A stretch of DNA of 41,082 nt, taken from QHXQ01 sp036389375. GTDB taxonomy: Bacteria; Acidobacteriota; Blastocatellia; Pyrinomonadales; Pyrinomonadaceae. The translations under genes were made by a program, and so were the position numbers. How positions within the stretch are numbered: position 1 is the first letter of the stretch; the number at the start of each line of letters is the position of its first letter. Shown in pieces: positions 9,301-15,766 of this stretch. The DNA lies in assembly GCA_036389375.1 (NCBI GenBank), contig DASVQA010000102.1, positions 1 through 41,082 on the forward strand, written 5' to 3'. Under the pieces are notes generated by a model that did not search any database, had not been told where the DNA came from, and worked only from the letters and a program-made list of their open reading frames with translations.

Positions 9301-9455
9301 CGCTCTCGAAAGACCTCGACGCCGTCATCGCGGAATTCGACGCGCTCGTGAAGAAAGACCTCGACCCCCTCAACGCCACGCTCACGCAGAAACAGCTTGA
9401 GCCAATCAAGCTAATGTCCAGACCGGACTGGGAAAAAGCGCAGGCAGGGAACTAA
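6324..9455 (+). CDS. Exported VPS10/sortilin-like BNR-repeat beta-propeller protein
   Basis: 1043 residues with an N-terminal signal peptide (to about residue 26, AWAQ). The body contains at least ten Asp-box/BNR motifs of the type TTDGGxxW (KTTDGGDNW, KTTDGGKTW, KTTDGGAHW, RSDDKGETW, TSEDRGNTW, RSRDHGDSW, ITRDGGQHW, RTNDAGKTW, among others). These give one or two beta-propellers as in exported 'sortilin/glycosyl hydrolase' proteins. The region after about residue 720 is propeller-free and ends in a helical C-terminus (RARARAALLPEG to KDLDAVIAEFDAL). Such proteins are annotated as glycosyl hydrolases, but no catalytic residues are demonstrable here. GAGAGGTGAG precedes the ATG. A strong hairpin follows at 9496-9523. 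Confidence 0.85.
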   Translation: MLSRMFRQVLSSLCIAGLLSVAAWAQTPAPTVEAVKIDAETISGLGARPIGPAVMSGRVAALDAVAENGRLTVYVGSASGGVWKSVNGGTTFKPVFDKHTMSIGAVTIDPSNPKTVWVGTGESWVRNSVSVGTGLYKTTDGGDNWEFVGLGDSERIARIVVDPKDSNTVYVAATGHLWNANAERGLYKTTDGGKTWQKTLFINDDTGAAWVAFDPSDTKTLYAAMWEFRRKPYTFSSGGPGSGLYKTTDGGAHWTKLTKGLPAGNYGRIAIAVAASDPKVVYAFVEAKASALFRSDDKGETWQEMNSGANIVARPFYFATLWIDPKNPQRVYKPSTSLSVSDDGGKTFSGIANSVHSDFHAMWINPANPEQMFIGCDGGVYTSEDRGNTWRFLSNLPLAQFYHISYDMERPYNVYGGLQDNSSWVGPSRGISGVLNRDWRSVYGGDGFWAFPDPTDNDYVYAEYQGGHIARINKRTLETKDIRPFPQAGEKKLRNNWNTPIHISPTQKGTLYIGSQYLYRSRDHGDSWERISPDLTTNDPVKQEQEQSGGLTVDNSDAEAHTTIYTISESPKNPNVVWVGTDDGNLQITRDGGQHWANVVANVPGLPPATWVSTVEASRYDEHIAYATFDGHANGDMKTYVYRTNDAGKTWQPLATPDLTGYAHVIKEDTVNRDLLFLGTEFGLFVSLDGGRQWAQFKGNDFPGVAVRDLAVQPRENDLLIATHGRGIWIIDDLTPLRALTPEVLAQDATFLPSRPAEMTIPANEFGFNGDSEYVGRSASEDAVITYYQKKRHLFGDLKFEIYDGQGTLISTIPGSKRRGLNRIEWSMRLKGPKVPPAAGLVPNFFSLVGPRVPPGTYTVKMIKNKDTFSTQLQLVPDPRSRHTAADRKVQSDAALKLYQMLGDLTYKVDTISSARNQARARAALLPEGDATRKALDDMANALDQIRARIVATREGGGITGEERIREQMGGLYGAVNGYEGRPTQSQLDRMTALSKDLDAVIAEFDALVKKDLDPLNATLTQKQLEPIKLMSRPDWEKAQAGN

Positions 9456-9495
9456 GCAGCCAGCACGCGCAACACAAAGCAATCAGCAAACAAGA

Positions 9496-9523
9496 AAGGG
9501 CGACCGCTTAAACGGTCGCCCTT
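9496..9523. terminator. Bidirectional terminator; probably the displaced terminator of tRNA-His
   Basis: AAGGGCGACCG-CTTAAA-CGGTCGCCCTT, an 11-bp perfect stem. It closes the beta-propeller gene on the plus strand. Read on the minus strand it is followed by TTTCTTGTTT and lies next to the tRNA-His remnant (9538-9569). The spacing is similar to that between the intact tRNA-His and its own terminator at 11316-11340. Confidence 0.75.
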
Positions 9524-9537
9524 CCTGATTCCCCAAA

Positions 9538-9569
9538 GGCGGCAAGTCGGTCTTGCACCTATGATCTCG
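9538..9569 (-). repeat. Decayed 3'-end fragment of tRNA-His (att-like remnant)
   Basis: The plus-strand text GGCGGCAAGTCGGTCTTG and the bases after it match the 3' end of the intact tRNA-His (from 11359) at about 24 of 32 positions. They cover the acceptor 3' strand, T-arm and variable loop. The T-stem no longer pairs fully, so it is not functional. It marks the far boundary of a ~1.8 kb island whose other boundary is the intact tRNA-His. Confidence 0.65.
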
Positions 9570-9583
9570 TAAATGGCTGTCTG

Positions 9584-10525
9584 TTAACTTCGACCCAGAC
9601 ACCTGTGCAACGCTTCCCGCGCGTGCTTGACGAATCTGCCTACCTCGGCAGCATTCCATTCAATCGCCCATCTGAGCTTATCGAATGCCCGCAGCACTAA
9701 TAAGCTCTCCAACTCTGGCATCATCCGTTCGTATTCGGCCGGCGAAATCCCGTAACCCGCAAGGAACGCCAGCATCTCCTCATCGCCGGGGTCGCCTTCC
9801 AACATATTCATCTTCAACATCTGGATGAGGTCGTGATGCGGGACGACCGCCGCCTCTGCGGAACCCCAGTCAAGCAAACTTACTCTGCCGCTCCCGGCAA
9901 CGATCGTGTTCTTCAACGAGATGTCCCCATGATTGAGACCGAAGGTAAATTCGCGCCCCCTCAGGTTTGCAAAAACGCGCCTGATGGCGCTCGACTGTGC
10001 CCGCGTCAGCACCTTCAGTTTGATCAACGGGTCGTCTTCAGTCAGGCTCTCGATGTTGTATTCAACGTATCTGAGCCAAGACTTCCGGGCATCGCCCTGC
10101 GTTATCTCAGCCAGACTTAAACCGAAGCCGGGGACGCGAATGGCATGTATCAGCTTGGCGTATCTACCGAGTTCTCGCCACACGTATAGCTTGGGCGCGG
10201 GGCTGACTCTGCCTTCGTCTCCTTCTACATGCGACAGGACGATGTACGCACCTGCTTCGCAACAGCCCACGCCCAGCACCGACGGGCCGGGAACGCCGCA
10301 TGCGGCCGCGCGCTCGATACACCAAGCCTCCTTCGTATACTCCTCGAAGGCCCCGCCCCGGTCGCTCATCCTGACGACGACCTTCTGACTTACGGTCTCC
10401 ACGATGAAGACCTTATTCACGCTGCCCTTGCCAATCAGGGGCGTGGCTTCGACCAGCGGTTCACCGAGCAGACCGATGGTGATCTTTGAGGCTGACAGGA
10501 TGTCCTTGCTCAAAACAAAGCTCAT
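9584..10525 (-). CDS. APH-family small-molecule phosphotransferase
   Basis: 313 residues, cytoplasmic, with the aminoglycoside phosphotransferase/choline kinase fold. A glycine-rich N-lobe segment (IGKGSVNKVF, residues 31-40) and a VVVRMS lysine-equivalent strand precede the Brenner-type catalytic motif NHGDISLKN (His199, Asp201, Asn206). The metal-binding LLDWGSAE follows (Asp219). The substrate is unknown; an antibiotic, a sugar or another alcohol are all possible, and resistance should not be assumed. It is the second cargo gene of the tRNA-His-bounded island, read in the same direction as the isochorismatase and separated from it by an attC-like site. Codon choice is less G+C-biased than in core genes, consistent with transfer. 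Confidence 0.8.
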   Translation of the reverse strand: MSFVLSKDILSASKITIGLLGEPLVEATPLIGKGSVNKVFIVETVSQKVVVRMSDRGGAFEEYTKEAWCIERAAACGVPGPSVLGVGCCEAGAYIVLSHVEGDEGRVSPAPKLYVWRELGRYAKLIHAIRVPGFGLSLAEITQGDARKSWLRYVEYNIESLTEDDPLIKLKVLTRAQSSAIRRVFANLRGREFTFGLNHGDISLKNTIVAGSGRVSLLDWGSAEAAVVPHHDLIQMLKMNMLEGDPGDEEMLAFLAGYGISPAEYERMMPELESLLVLRAFDKLRWAIEWNAAEVGRFVKHAREALHRCLGRS

Positions 10526-10561
10526 CTCACGATACAGGCTGGCAGGATGTGCCCCGTAGCC

Positions 10562-10623
10562 ATCTAACGGTTAAGCTCGGCGGCGCACGTTAGCCGGGCG
10601 TCCGTTGCGGCGAATTGTTATGC
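10562..10623 (-). other. Integron attC-like site between two cargo genes
   Basis: On the minus strand: R'' box GCATAAC (10617-10623), then AATTC, an L''-like stretch, an L'-like GAGCTTAAC, and R' box GTTAGAT (10562-10568) matching the attC consensus GTTRRRY. The total length of 62 bases is normal for attC. The TAA of the R'' box is also the stop codon of the upstream isochorismatase, as often seen in cassettes. The central arms pair imperfectly, so function is not certain. The R'' box is the exact complement of GTTATGC upstream of the same gene (11240-11246), the expected sign of a single cassette. Confidence 0.6.
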
Positions 10624-11187
10624 AGCGTTTTCAGCCCCGAATTGCTGCCGGAGTTCGCTAAGCGTCACCAGGGTCGCAATTCCACCATCTAAGTAATCCA
10701 TGGTTATCTCGTGATGCTGCAAATCTTTCGATGCTACACATTCACGGACTATAGTCACCTGAAAATCTCTTTGATAAGCATCTATTGCTGCTGTGCGAAT
10801 GCAAGCGTGAGTATTGACGCCGGCCAGAATAAGCGAATCCGTCTCAAGCTCCTGAAGTAGCGATTCCAAATCCGTACCGTAGAACATGCTATATCGTTTT
10901 TTGACTATCTCGATGTCCGAAGCCTCGCGCACCAACTCGGCAAGAATAAGAGGGCCGGGCGTGCCCTTGATAAACATTCGGATATTCTCCCTTTTCATGT
11001 CCAAAAAGGCGTCGCTTAGATCGGACTCAAACTCCTGTCGAACCCAAATTACGGGGAAACCCTTTGCCCGCGCTAAAGCTGTCAAGTGATTTATGGATGA
11101 ACAGAGTGCTGCGCGCATCCGGTCAAGCTCGGCATGACCGAAACAATCGTTAAGCATATCTATCACGAAAATAGCGGGTCTCCCCAT
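10618..11187 (-). CDS. Isochorismatase-family cysteine hydrolase
   Basis: 189 residues with the catalytic triad of the isochorismatase/nicotinamidase fold: Asp10 (FVIDMLNDCF), Lys96 (VKKRYSMFYGTDL) and Cys129 in GVNTHACIRTAAIDAY. Members hydrolyse isochorismate, nicotinamide or other amides; the substrate here is not evident. The start at 11187 is chosen because GGAGGG lies directly before it and family homology begins at once; an earlier in-frame start (11265) would run back through the attC-like hairpin. Its stop codon lies inside the attC-like site. This is the first gene of the tRNA-His-bounded island, with less G+C-rich codons than the core genome. Confidence 0.85.
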   Translation of the reverse strand: MGRPAIFVIDMLNDCFGHAELDRMRAALCSSINHLTALARAKGFPVIWVRQEFESDLSDAFLDMKRENIRMFIKGTPGPLILAELVREASDIEIVKKRYSMFYGTDLESLLQELETDSLILAGVNTHACIRTAAIDAYQRDFQVTIVRECVASKDLQHHEITMDYLDGGIATLVTLSELRQQFGAENAA

Positions 11188-11239
11188 AGTCCCTCCAAAA
11201 TGTGAGAGTTGTATAACTACTATTATCCAGAATGATGCG

Positions 11240-11292
11240 GCATAACTCCGCAATAGGGCGGCCAAAGCCGAGTCATTGCCTTAGAGTTGGCA
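11240..11292 (-). other. Second attC-like hairpin, upstream of the isochorismatase cassette
   Basis: A segmented palindrome: AACTC (11244-11248) pairs GAGTT (11284-11288), GCAAT (11250-11254) pairs ATTGC (11275-11279), and CGGC (11259-11262) pairs GCCG (11267-11270), with small symmetrical internal loops. On the minus strand it ends in GTTATGC (plus-strand GCATAAC 11240-11246), the perfect complement of the R'' box at 10617-10623. This fits an attC whose last bases belong to the next cassette. Confidence 0.5.
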
Positions 11293-11315
11293 TACCATAG
11301 GGACACAAAACAAAA

Positions 11316-11340
11316 TAAGGCGACCATGGTGGCCGCCTTA
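11316..11340 (-). terminator. Terminator of tRNA-His
   Basis: TAAGGCGACC-ATGGT-GGCCGCCTTA, a 10-bp stem with one mismatch. On the minus strand it is followed by TTTTGTTTTG. It lies about 20 bases downstream of the tRNA 3' end. Confidence 0.75.
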
Positions 11341-11358
11341 AATTCTTGATTTTGAAAG

Positions 11359-11433
11359 GGCGGCTAGTGGGTCTTGAACCCACGACCTCCTGTTCCACAG
11401 ACAGGCGCTCTAACCAACTGAGCTATAGCCGCC
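11359..11433 (-). tRNA. tRNA-His (GTG anticodon)
   Basis: A full cloverleaf including the His-specific extra G-1 opposite C73. Acceptor GCGGCTA pairs TAGCCGC, the D-stem is GCTC/GAGC, the anticodon stem is CCTGT/ACAGG with loop CTGTGGA (anticodon GTG), and the T-stem is GTGGG/CCCAC. CCA is not encoded. A decayed copy of its 3' end lies 1.8 kb away at 9538-9569. Confidence 0.97.
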
Positions 11434-11512
11434 GCAAGTCGCTCATCAACCTGCACATCATACCGAAGCGCGTCACAGGCTGACAAGCGCGCTAATTAGT
11501 CGGACATGCTAA

Positions 11513-11585
11513 TGCCCCCGGCAAGACTCGAACTTGCGACCCTCTGCTTAGAAGGCAGATGCTCTATCCACTGAGCTACGGGAGC
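11513..11585 (-). tRNA. tRNA-Arg (TCT anticodon)
   Basis: A full cloverleaf. Acceptor GCTCCCG pairs CGGGGGC (one G-T), the D-stem is GCTC/GAGC, the anticodon stem is TCTGC/GCAGA with loop CTTCTAA (anticodon TCT), the T-stem is GCAAG/CTTGC, and the discriminator is A. It lies 80 bases upstream of tRNA-His on the same strand, so the two may be co-transcribed. No duplicated fragment of this tRNA was seen. Confidence 0.97.
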
Positions 11586-11659
11586 AGGTGAACTGAAAAC
11601 CGGGTGATGTTAGCATGCACGTGTCCGTCAGCGTCAACTGAACAGATTCGACCAACATT

Positions 11660-12244
11660 ATGTCGCACGAGACTGATAATCCCTGGCAGACGCGCGCCTC
11701 AAAAGTGGTGTACGACAATCCCTGGATCAGAGTGCGTGAGGATCAGGTCATACGCCCTGATGGTGCGCCGGGCATCTATGGTGTCGTCCATTTCAAGCAC
11801 ATTGCCATCGGCATCTTGCCGGTAGCTGATGGGCACGTGTATTTAGTCGGTCAGTATCGCTACACGCTCGGTCGTTATTCATGGGAGATTCCCGAAGGCG
11901 GCTGTCCGGCTGATGAAGACCCACTCAGTGCCGCCAGCCGTGAACTTGCGGAGGAGACGGGGCTGCGCGCAGGTCGCTGGCAAAAGATGGGCGCGGCGCA
12001 CCTGTCAAACTCCGTGACGGACGAGTTGGCCATCTGGTTTCTCGCCACCGAACTCACACAAGGCGAGCACAAGCCCGAAGGCACTGAACGACTGTGCGTG
12101 CGCCGTGTGTCGCTGGCCGATGCCGGGCAGATGTTGTTGCGTGGTGAGATAACTGACGCGATCAGCGTGATGGCCTTGATGCAGTATCAGCTAGAACAGA
12201 CGCGTCTTGCCGGCCGGCCGGCAGATGGCAGCAGAGAGGCGTAA
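11660..12244 (+). CDS. Nudix hydrolase, ADP-ribose pyrophosphatase-like
   Basis: 194 residues. A perfect Nudix box, G-x5-E-x7-REL-x-EETGL, occupies residues 80-102. The preceding YSWEIPEG strand and the following AHLSNSVTDELAIWFLA segment are typical of the ADP-ribose/nucleoside-diphosphate-sugar pyrophosphatase branch. It would hydrolyse ADP-ribose or a related X-diphosphate with Mg2+ in the cytoplasm. It is read divergently from tRNA-Arg and tRNA-His and ends at a strong bidirectional terminator shared with the next convergent gene. The exact substrate is not determinable. Confidence 0.88.
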   Translation: MSHETDNPWQTRASKVVYDNPWIRVREDQVIRPDGAPGIYGVVHFKHIAIGILPVADGHVYLVGQYRYTLGRYSWEIPEGGCPADEDPLSAASRELAEETGLRAGRWQKMGAAHLSNSVTDELAIWFLATELTQGEHKPEGTERLCVRRVSLADAGQMLLRGEITDAISVMALMQYQLEQTRLAGRPADGSREA

Positions 12245-12267
12245 ACGCGCGTTGGCGAAACAAAGTA

Positions 12268-12305
12268 AAAATCTCTTGCCTCCAATGAGGGGGGCAAGAG
12301 ATTTT
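12268..12305. terminator. Bidirectional terminator between convergent genes
   Basis: A 13-bp perfect stem (AAAATCTCTTGCC with GGCAAGAGATTTT) around a 12-base loop, with A-run and T-run on either side. It lies between the Nudix gene and the 84-aa minus-strand gene. Confidence 0.9.
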
Positions 12306-12331
12306 ACGGGTAAGTATAATAGATTGGCTAA

Positions 12332-12586
12332 CTAGGCTGCGGCGTAGCGGCCCGGCTCGACCGGCTCGGCGTAGACCCGCCGACCGTTCAACGCGTCGTC
12401 GATAATCTCGCGCACGGCCGCCACGTCCGGATTCACGTCCATTTTGTCGCAAGCGCGCAGGTGACGAATAATCCCCTCGGTTGCGATGTCCAGAGCGGGG
12501 CCGGTTAGTTTCGAGTAGCGGCGCGCCTGGATATGGTCAATCATTTTCAACCGTTCTTCCAACGGCAATGTCAGGTTAAAGTTCAC
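12332..12586 (-). CDS. Small protein of unknown function
   Basis: 84 residues, probably starting at GTG 12586, with AAGGAG about 12 bases upstream (slightly long spacing). The sequence is helical and charged (LEERLKMIDHIQARRYSKLTGPALDIATEGIIRHL, read in two parts), with no cysteine cluster, signal or membrane segment. I do not recognise a family. It is convergent with the Nudix gene and shares its terminator. Coding is supported by the clear terminator, the ribosome binding site and balanced composition. It could be a small regulator or a toxin-antitoxin component, but no partner is visible. Confidence 0.6.
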   Translation of the reverse strand: MNFNLTLPLEERLKMIDHIQARRYSKLTGPALDIATEGIIRHLRACDKMDVNPDVAAVREIIDDALNGRRVYAEPVEPGRYAAA

Positions 12587-13074
12587 TGTCTTCAGTCGCT
12601 CCTTCTTATTTGTGCGGCCCGCCGGAATTAGTCGGCGTAGCTCAAGTTATTTAATTGCCTACTTTAGATGCCAGCCCCGCGCGTTTGGATGCGTTTCGGT
12701 TGTAATCTCCGAACACTTCGCGCATACGAACACCTGCTAGAGAACCGTCTCTGACTACCCGGATTAAAATTGGAGGGCTGACGGAAAAGGGGATTTTAAA
12801 CGAAACGCCCAAAAATTGCCAGAAAAATATTTTCGCCACCCAGGCGATTCTCGCGCTCACCGGGACGGCATGGCAACTCTTTTATTGATAGTTACTTACA
12901 GTTTGCCCAAAGCGTGAGCCGGTCTATTAATTCGGGTGGCTGACAGCGGCAAACGAGCGGGTGAGGCTGAGAATGCAACACCGCTTGCGAGTCGGGCGCA
13001 AAGATTCTTGCACCAACTCGCAGGCGGCGCGCTTAACGGTGGGTTGAACTCAGATAGTGACGAATTAAAGGCGA
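12587..13074. other. 488-base intergenic region without recognised gene
   Basis: Lower G+C than the surroundings, with A/T-rich patches (for example around 12815-12835). One short minus-strand open frame (12651-12860) has no ribosome binding site and no family-like sequence. No hairpin, repeat or clear promoter was recognised. It presumably holds the promoter of the 84-aa gene and the 3' region of the HU gene. Confidence 0.4.
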
Positions 13075-13383
13075 TTACTTCTTAGGGACAACGGTATCCT
13101 TCATCGCTTTGCTGACACGGAATTTCAACGTAGTCTTGGCCGGAATCTGGATGGTCTCGCCGGTCTGCGGATTGCGCCCTTCGCGCGCCTTGCGCTGCGA
13201 CAAAACGAGCTTGCCGAATCCGGGTAAAGCGAACTCGCCGTTACCTTTAACTTCTCCGCTGGCCAAGTTGGCCAACTCATCGAATAGCTCCCGCACCTGG
13301 GAGCGCTTCATGCCGAATTTCTCAGCGAAATGGTTGAGCACTTCGGACTGCGTCATGCGTTTCTTGCCTGCTTTGGTCGCCAT
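13075..13383 (-). CDS. HU/IHF-family nucleoid DNA-binding protein
   Basis: 102 residues. It has the HU/IHF fold: N-terminal helices (TQSEVLNHFAEKFGMKRSQV), the FALPGFGKLVL segment, the DNA-binding arm with the signature RKAREGRNPQTGETI, and C-terminal KTTLKFRVSKAMKD. It compacts and bends DNA in the nucleoid. The N-terminus carries a short basic extension (ATKAGKKR) beyond canonical HU. AGGAGGT lies rather far (about 14 bases) from the ATG. Upstream are 340 bases of A/T-richer DNA with a 16-base palindrome. Confidence 0.93.
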   Translation of the reverse strand: MATKAGKKRMTQSEVLNHFAEKFGMKRSQVRELFDELANLASGEVKGNGEFALPGFGKLVLSQRKAREGRNPQTGETIQIPAKTTLKFRVSKAMKDTVVPKK

Positions 13384-13493
13384 GTCGAAGTCTGACTACC
13401 TCCTGCGCATCGGGAAGATTTAAGCAAAACTTGTGTAAGCACATATATCACACCCTACCCCTTCGCGTCTGCAAAAAAAGCCACTTTTCCACC

Positions 13494-13509
13494 TTTTTCG
13501 CGCGAAAAA
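13494..13509. repeat. Perfect 16-base palindrome upstream of the HU gene
   Basis: TTTTTCGCGCGAAAAA. It lies 111 bases upstream of the HU start codon in the 344-base gap between HU and the DUF4214 gene. It could be an operator or a minus-strand terminator-like stem. Nothing else was recognised in that gap. Confidence 0.5.
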
Positions 13510-13727
13510 ATGATCTCACCTGTTTGGCCTATCTAAAACTGTGCCCGCCAAACTGACACGAATTCCGACCGCTGCACGACTCGTAAAACCGCCGCTAACT
13601 TGTTGACCTGCCGGCAGGCGTGTGCTCGCGTAGAGCGGATTTGACGCGCTGCGCCCGGGCAGCACAAACAGCCGCTAAACTATTGCAAAAAGGGATACGA
13701 CCCTTTGCGCTGTTAATTAACCCGCCC

Positions 13728-15050
13728 TCAGTTATTGCCGAACCTGAGCCTGTATTCGACTGAATCTACGAAGCCGCGCACCATCGTGCGGTAATCGCTG
13801 GGATTAGCCTCAAGAAAACTGAGCCAGCCCTGATAGCCGGCCGCATCGGGGTTCCTGCGCAGATAGCCGTAATACTGCATCGCCACAAACGCCTTGTTGA
13901 ACTCCGCCGCGCCGACCTCGTCCGCCTGCACGACGGCGCGCAAGACCTGTGCGCGCGTGAGCGTGCCTGCATCGAGGCGGCTGACCAACTGTGCGTTCGT
14001 CAGCACGACTTTGGTCGTACCGTCCGGTTGCTGCGGGTCAGGCGTTGTCACCTGCGTCAATTGATAACGGCCCAAGAGCATTGCCACGTAAGCTTGATTG
14101 CTCAAGCCAGCATACAGGCTCACGAACTCCTGCCGCCTGACGAACGCGTTGGTGTAATCGGCCCGTTTCTGAAACACCTCTGTGGGCGTCCGCCCCGTGA
14201 TGCGGCGCATGTCGGGGATGATCTCGGTGTAGTCGGGCAGGCGACCAAAGGCCACCTTATAGAAACGGAAGACGAAGAAACCCTTGAGTTGAAACTCTGG
14301 CGAGTTAAAGAAGGACGCGGAGACTTGTATGCGGTCGCAACTCGTGTTGCCCGCCGGACAGTTGTTCAGCGTCCGCGTCCAAGGCTCGCCCGTCTCCGGC
14401 TCGCGCGAGAGGAAATCGAGATAGTGCTGGCGGACGAAGAACGAGCTTACATCAATCGGATTGGGCTGACCCGCGCGGTCGTTGTTGGTGATCGTGACTC
14501 TGGTTGAGTTGAGCGTGCCCAAAACCGCGTCGCCCCGCAGGTTGCTCAACTGCACTTGAAAGGATTCCTGCGGTTCGACAAATGCGTCGTCAATGATCGG
14601 GATCGTGAACGTCTTCTGCGTCTCGCCAACGGCAAACGTCAGCGTGTCAACCCAGGTCGCGTAGTCGCAGCGGGCAAACGCGACGCCGGGGAGTGTCGTC
14701 GTATCATCGCACCTGATCGCCGCCAGATTATCAACAGTGGCGTAATCAACCGAGACGACGCCTGATGTGTCGCCCGTGCGCGTCACCGTCAGAGTCACCC
14801 CAACACTGCCCTCATCAATCAGGTTGACGCTCTGTGTGAACTGCACGATCCCACCCTGCTGCGCGGACGCAAGAAATTTATTGACCACGCGCGTACTCGC
14901 GCCACGCGCGCTAGACTCGTGTGTTGAGTTATTGTCGCTGGCATAAACTGCCAACGCCATGACGGCGAGCGCTACGGCAACGGACAAAATAGCCAGTGGG
15001 CAAGACTTTGCCGCCCGTGCGTTCAGCTGGCAGCACCTTGGTATGAGCAT
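13728..15050 (-). CDS. Exported Calx-beta plus DUF4214 protein
   Basis: 440 residues from the ATG at 15050, preceded by GAGGAAGGTA; an earlier in-frame ATG lacks a ribosome binding site. A signal peptide or anchor (CPLAILSVAVALAVMALAVYA) leads into a Calx-beta-like domain at about residues 70-190. That domain shows FTQSVNLIDEGSVGVTLTV, DYATVDNLAA, TFTIPIIDDAFVEPQESF and VTITNND. The C-terminal half is DUF4214-like (SSFFVRQHYLDFLSREPE, FFNSPEFQLKG, YYGYLRRNPDAAGYQGW, FVDSVEYRLRFG). The combination is common in Blastocatellia surface proteins; the calcium-binding or adhesion role is inferred from Calx-beta. It borders the tRNA-Pro island. Confidence 0.85.
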   Translation of the reverse strand: MLIPRCCQLNARAAKSCPLAILSVAVALAVMALAVYASDNNSTHESSARGASTRVVNKFLASAQQGGIVQFTQSVNLIDEGSVGVTLTVTRTGDTSGVVSVDYATVDNLAAIRCDDTTTLPGVAFARCDYATWVDTLTFAVGETQKTFTIPIIDDAFVEPQESFQVQLSNLRGDAVLGTLNSTRVTITNNDRAGQPNPIDVSSFFVRQHYLDFLSREPETGEPWTRTLNNCPAGNTSCDRIQVSASFFNSPEFQLKGFFVFRFYKVAFGRLPDYTEIIPDMRRITGRTPTEVFQKRADYTNAFVRRQEFVSLYAGLSNQAYVAMLLGRYQLTQVTTPDPQQPDGTTKVVLTNAQLVSRLDAGTLTRAQVLRAVVQADEVGAAEFNKAFVAMQYYGYLRRNPDAAGYQGWLSFLEANPSDYRTMVRGFVDSVEYRLRFGNN

Positions 15051-15276
15051 TACCTTCCTCTTTTCGTTGTGGGGGCAATTAATGGTGGGAACTGGCTGAT
15101 GAAGATGTCCGTCTTCGCGCCTAGCGTGTGCAACGCGCAAACCCGGCAGCACTCAACCGCCTGTAAAAGACGCCCCGCGGCCGCTGCGAGTGCCTGATCT
15201 GCCCTTACCCGCCGGGCAGATATTAACTGTTCCATGCAGCAGTAATATGTGTCAAGTATGTTTAGGCCAAAAAAAA

Positions 15277-15296
15277 GCAGGGCGCGCACGCACTGC
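15277..15296 (-). terminator. Terminator copy A of the tRNA-Pro repeat
   Basis: GCAG-x-GCG stem with one mismatch, followed on the minus strand by eight T. It lies 22 bases from the tRNA-Pro fragment at 15319, matching the layout of the intact tRNA-Pro and its terminator. Probably the original, displaced terminator. Confidence 0.65.
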
Positions 15297-15318
15297 CGTA
15301 AACAGTTGCACTGATTAA

Positions 15319-15362
15319 TCGAGCAGAGAGGATTTGAACCTCTAACCCCTGCATCCCAAGTG
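15319..15362 (-). repeat. tRNA-Pro 3' fragment, copy A (outer island boundary)
   Basis: About 44 bases nearly identical to the 3' part of tRNA-Pro (20047 onwards): acceptor 3' strand, T-arm (GAGAGGATTTGAACCTC), variable loop and anticodon arm up to the ATCCCAA loop. The homology then breaks off in a hairpin, so the 5' half is absent. Confidence 0.85.
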
Positions 15363-15392
15363 CCTCTAAATCACCCTTTTTGATTTAGAGGC
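15362..15392. repeat. 12-bp hairpin at the break of tRNA-Pro fragment A
   Basis: GCCTCTAAATCA (15362-15373) pairs perfectly with TGATTTAGAGGC (15381-15392) around a 7-base loop, CCCTTTT. It begins where tRNA identity ends. Confidence 0.7.
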
Positions 15393-15522
15393 GTTTGCAT
15401 GGGCTTGCATACATTCAACGATCCGGCTGTCACAGGAGCAGGCCCCGGCCCGCGCGGGGCTTCGCTTTTGCATGCATTAGCACCTGTTTGCATCGGCTCA
15501 GGGCAAATCTGTGCCAAATGCA

Positions 15523-15545
15523 AATTTTGTTAGCTATATCTTTAC
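15523..15545. repeat. Island-end motif, copy A (contains GTTAGCT core box)
   Basis: AATTTTGTTAG (15523-15533) followed by CTATATCT. The same 11-mer with related following bases recurs at 19011 next to tRNA-Pro fragment B. GTTAGCT (15529-15535) fits the attC R' consensus and is the exact complement of AGCTAAC at 16546-16552, after the dioxygenase gene. Confidence 0.5.
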
Positions 15546-15638
15546 CACTAGATAGCTATCTGCGGTGTCCCTGCGGGGTGGTAATATTCCACTGGACATT
15601 ACGTCAGTTTAGACAGCCGCCTAATCTCACCCGCTCTG

Positions 15639-15706
15639 CGCCGTCTAATTCTGTAACCAGTGCGCAAATGCTAGGAATGGATGAAGGCGCGGCAGATTAG
15701 ACGGCG
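15639..15706. repeat. Large imperfect palindrome upstream of the dioxygenase gene
   Basis: CGCCGTCTAAT (15639-15649) pairs perfectly with ATTAGACGGCG (15696-15706). CTG/CAG and GCGC/GCGC can extend the stem inward. A -10-like TATAAT follows at 15740-15745 before the ATG at 15767, but no good -35 was seen. Confidence 0.55.
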
Positions 15707-15766
15707 AAACGGGCGTAAAATATCACGCCTGTTAGGACGTATAATTTAAGTTAGATTGCTTCTTAT

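Noticed and set aside
9584..10525. Calling the phosphotransferase an aminoglycoside resistance gene
   Set aside because: The APH fold is shared by many kinases with other substrates. Nothing in the sequence identifies an antibiotic substrate, and the cassette context alone is not enough.
12651..12860. Short minus-strand frame between the 84-aa gene and HU
   Set aside because: No ribosome binding site and no recognisable sequence. It lies in a low-G+C spacer where such frames occur by chance.
15394..15520. Several TTTGCAT/TGCATGCA-type words after tRNA-Pro fragment A as a repeat array
   Set aside because: The words vary in spacing and orientation with no constant unit. They may be recombinase arm sites but cannot be supported as an array, and no CRISPR-like periodicity exists.
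15395..15700. Possible degraded integrase gene near tRNA-Pro fragment A
   Set aside because: Both strands were read for tyrosine-recombinase motifs (R, HxxR, Y contexts) and none was seen. The open frame present has no family-like pattern.
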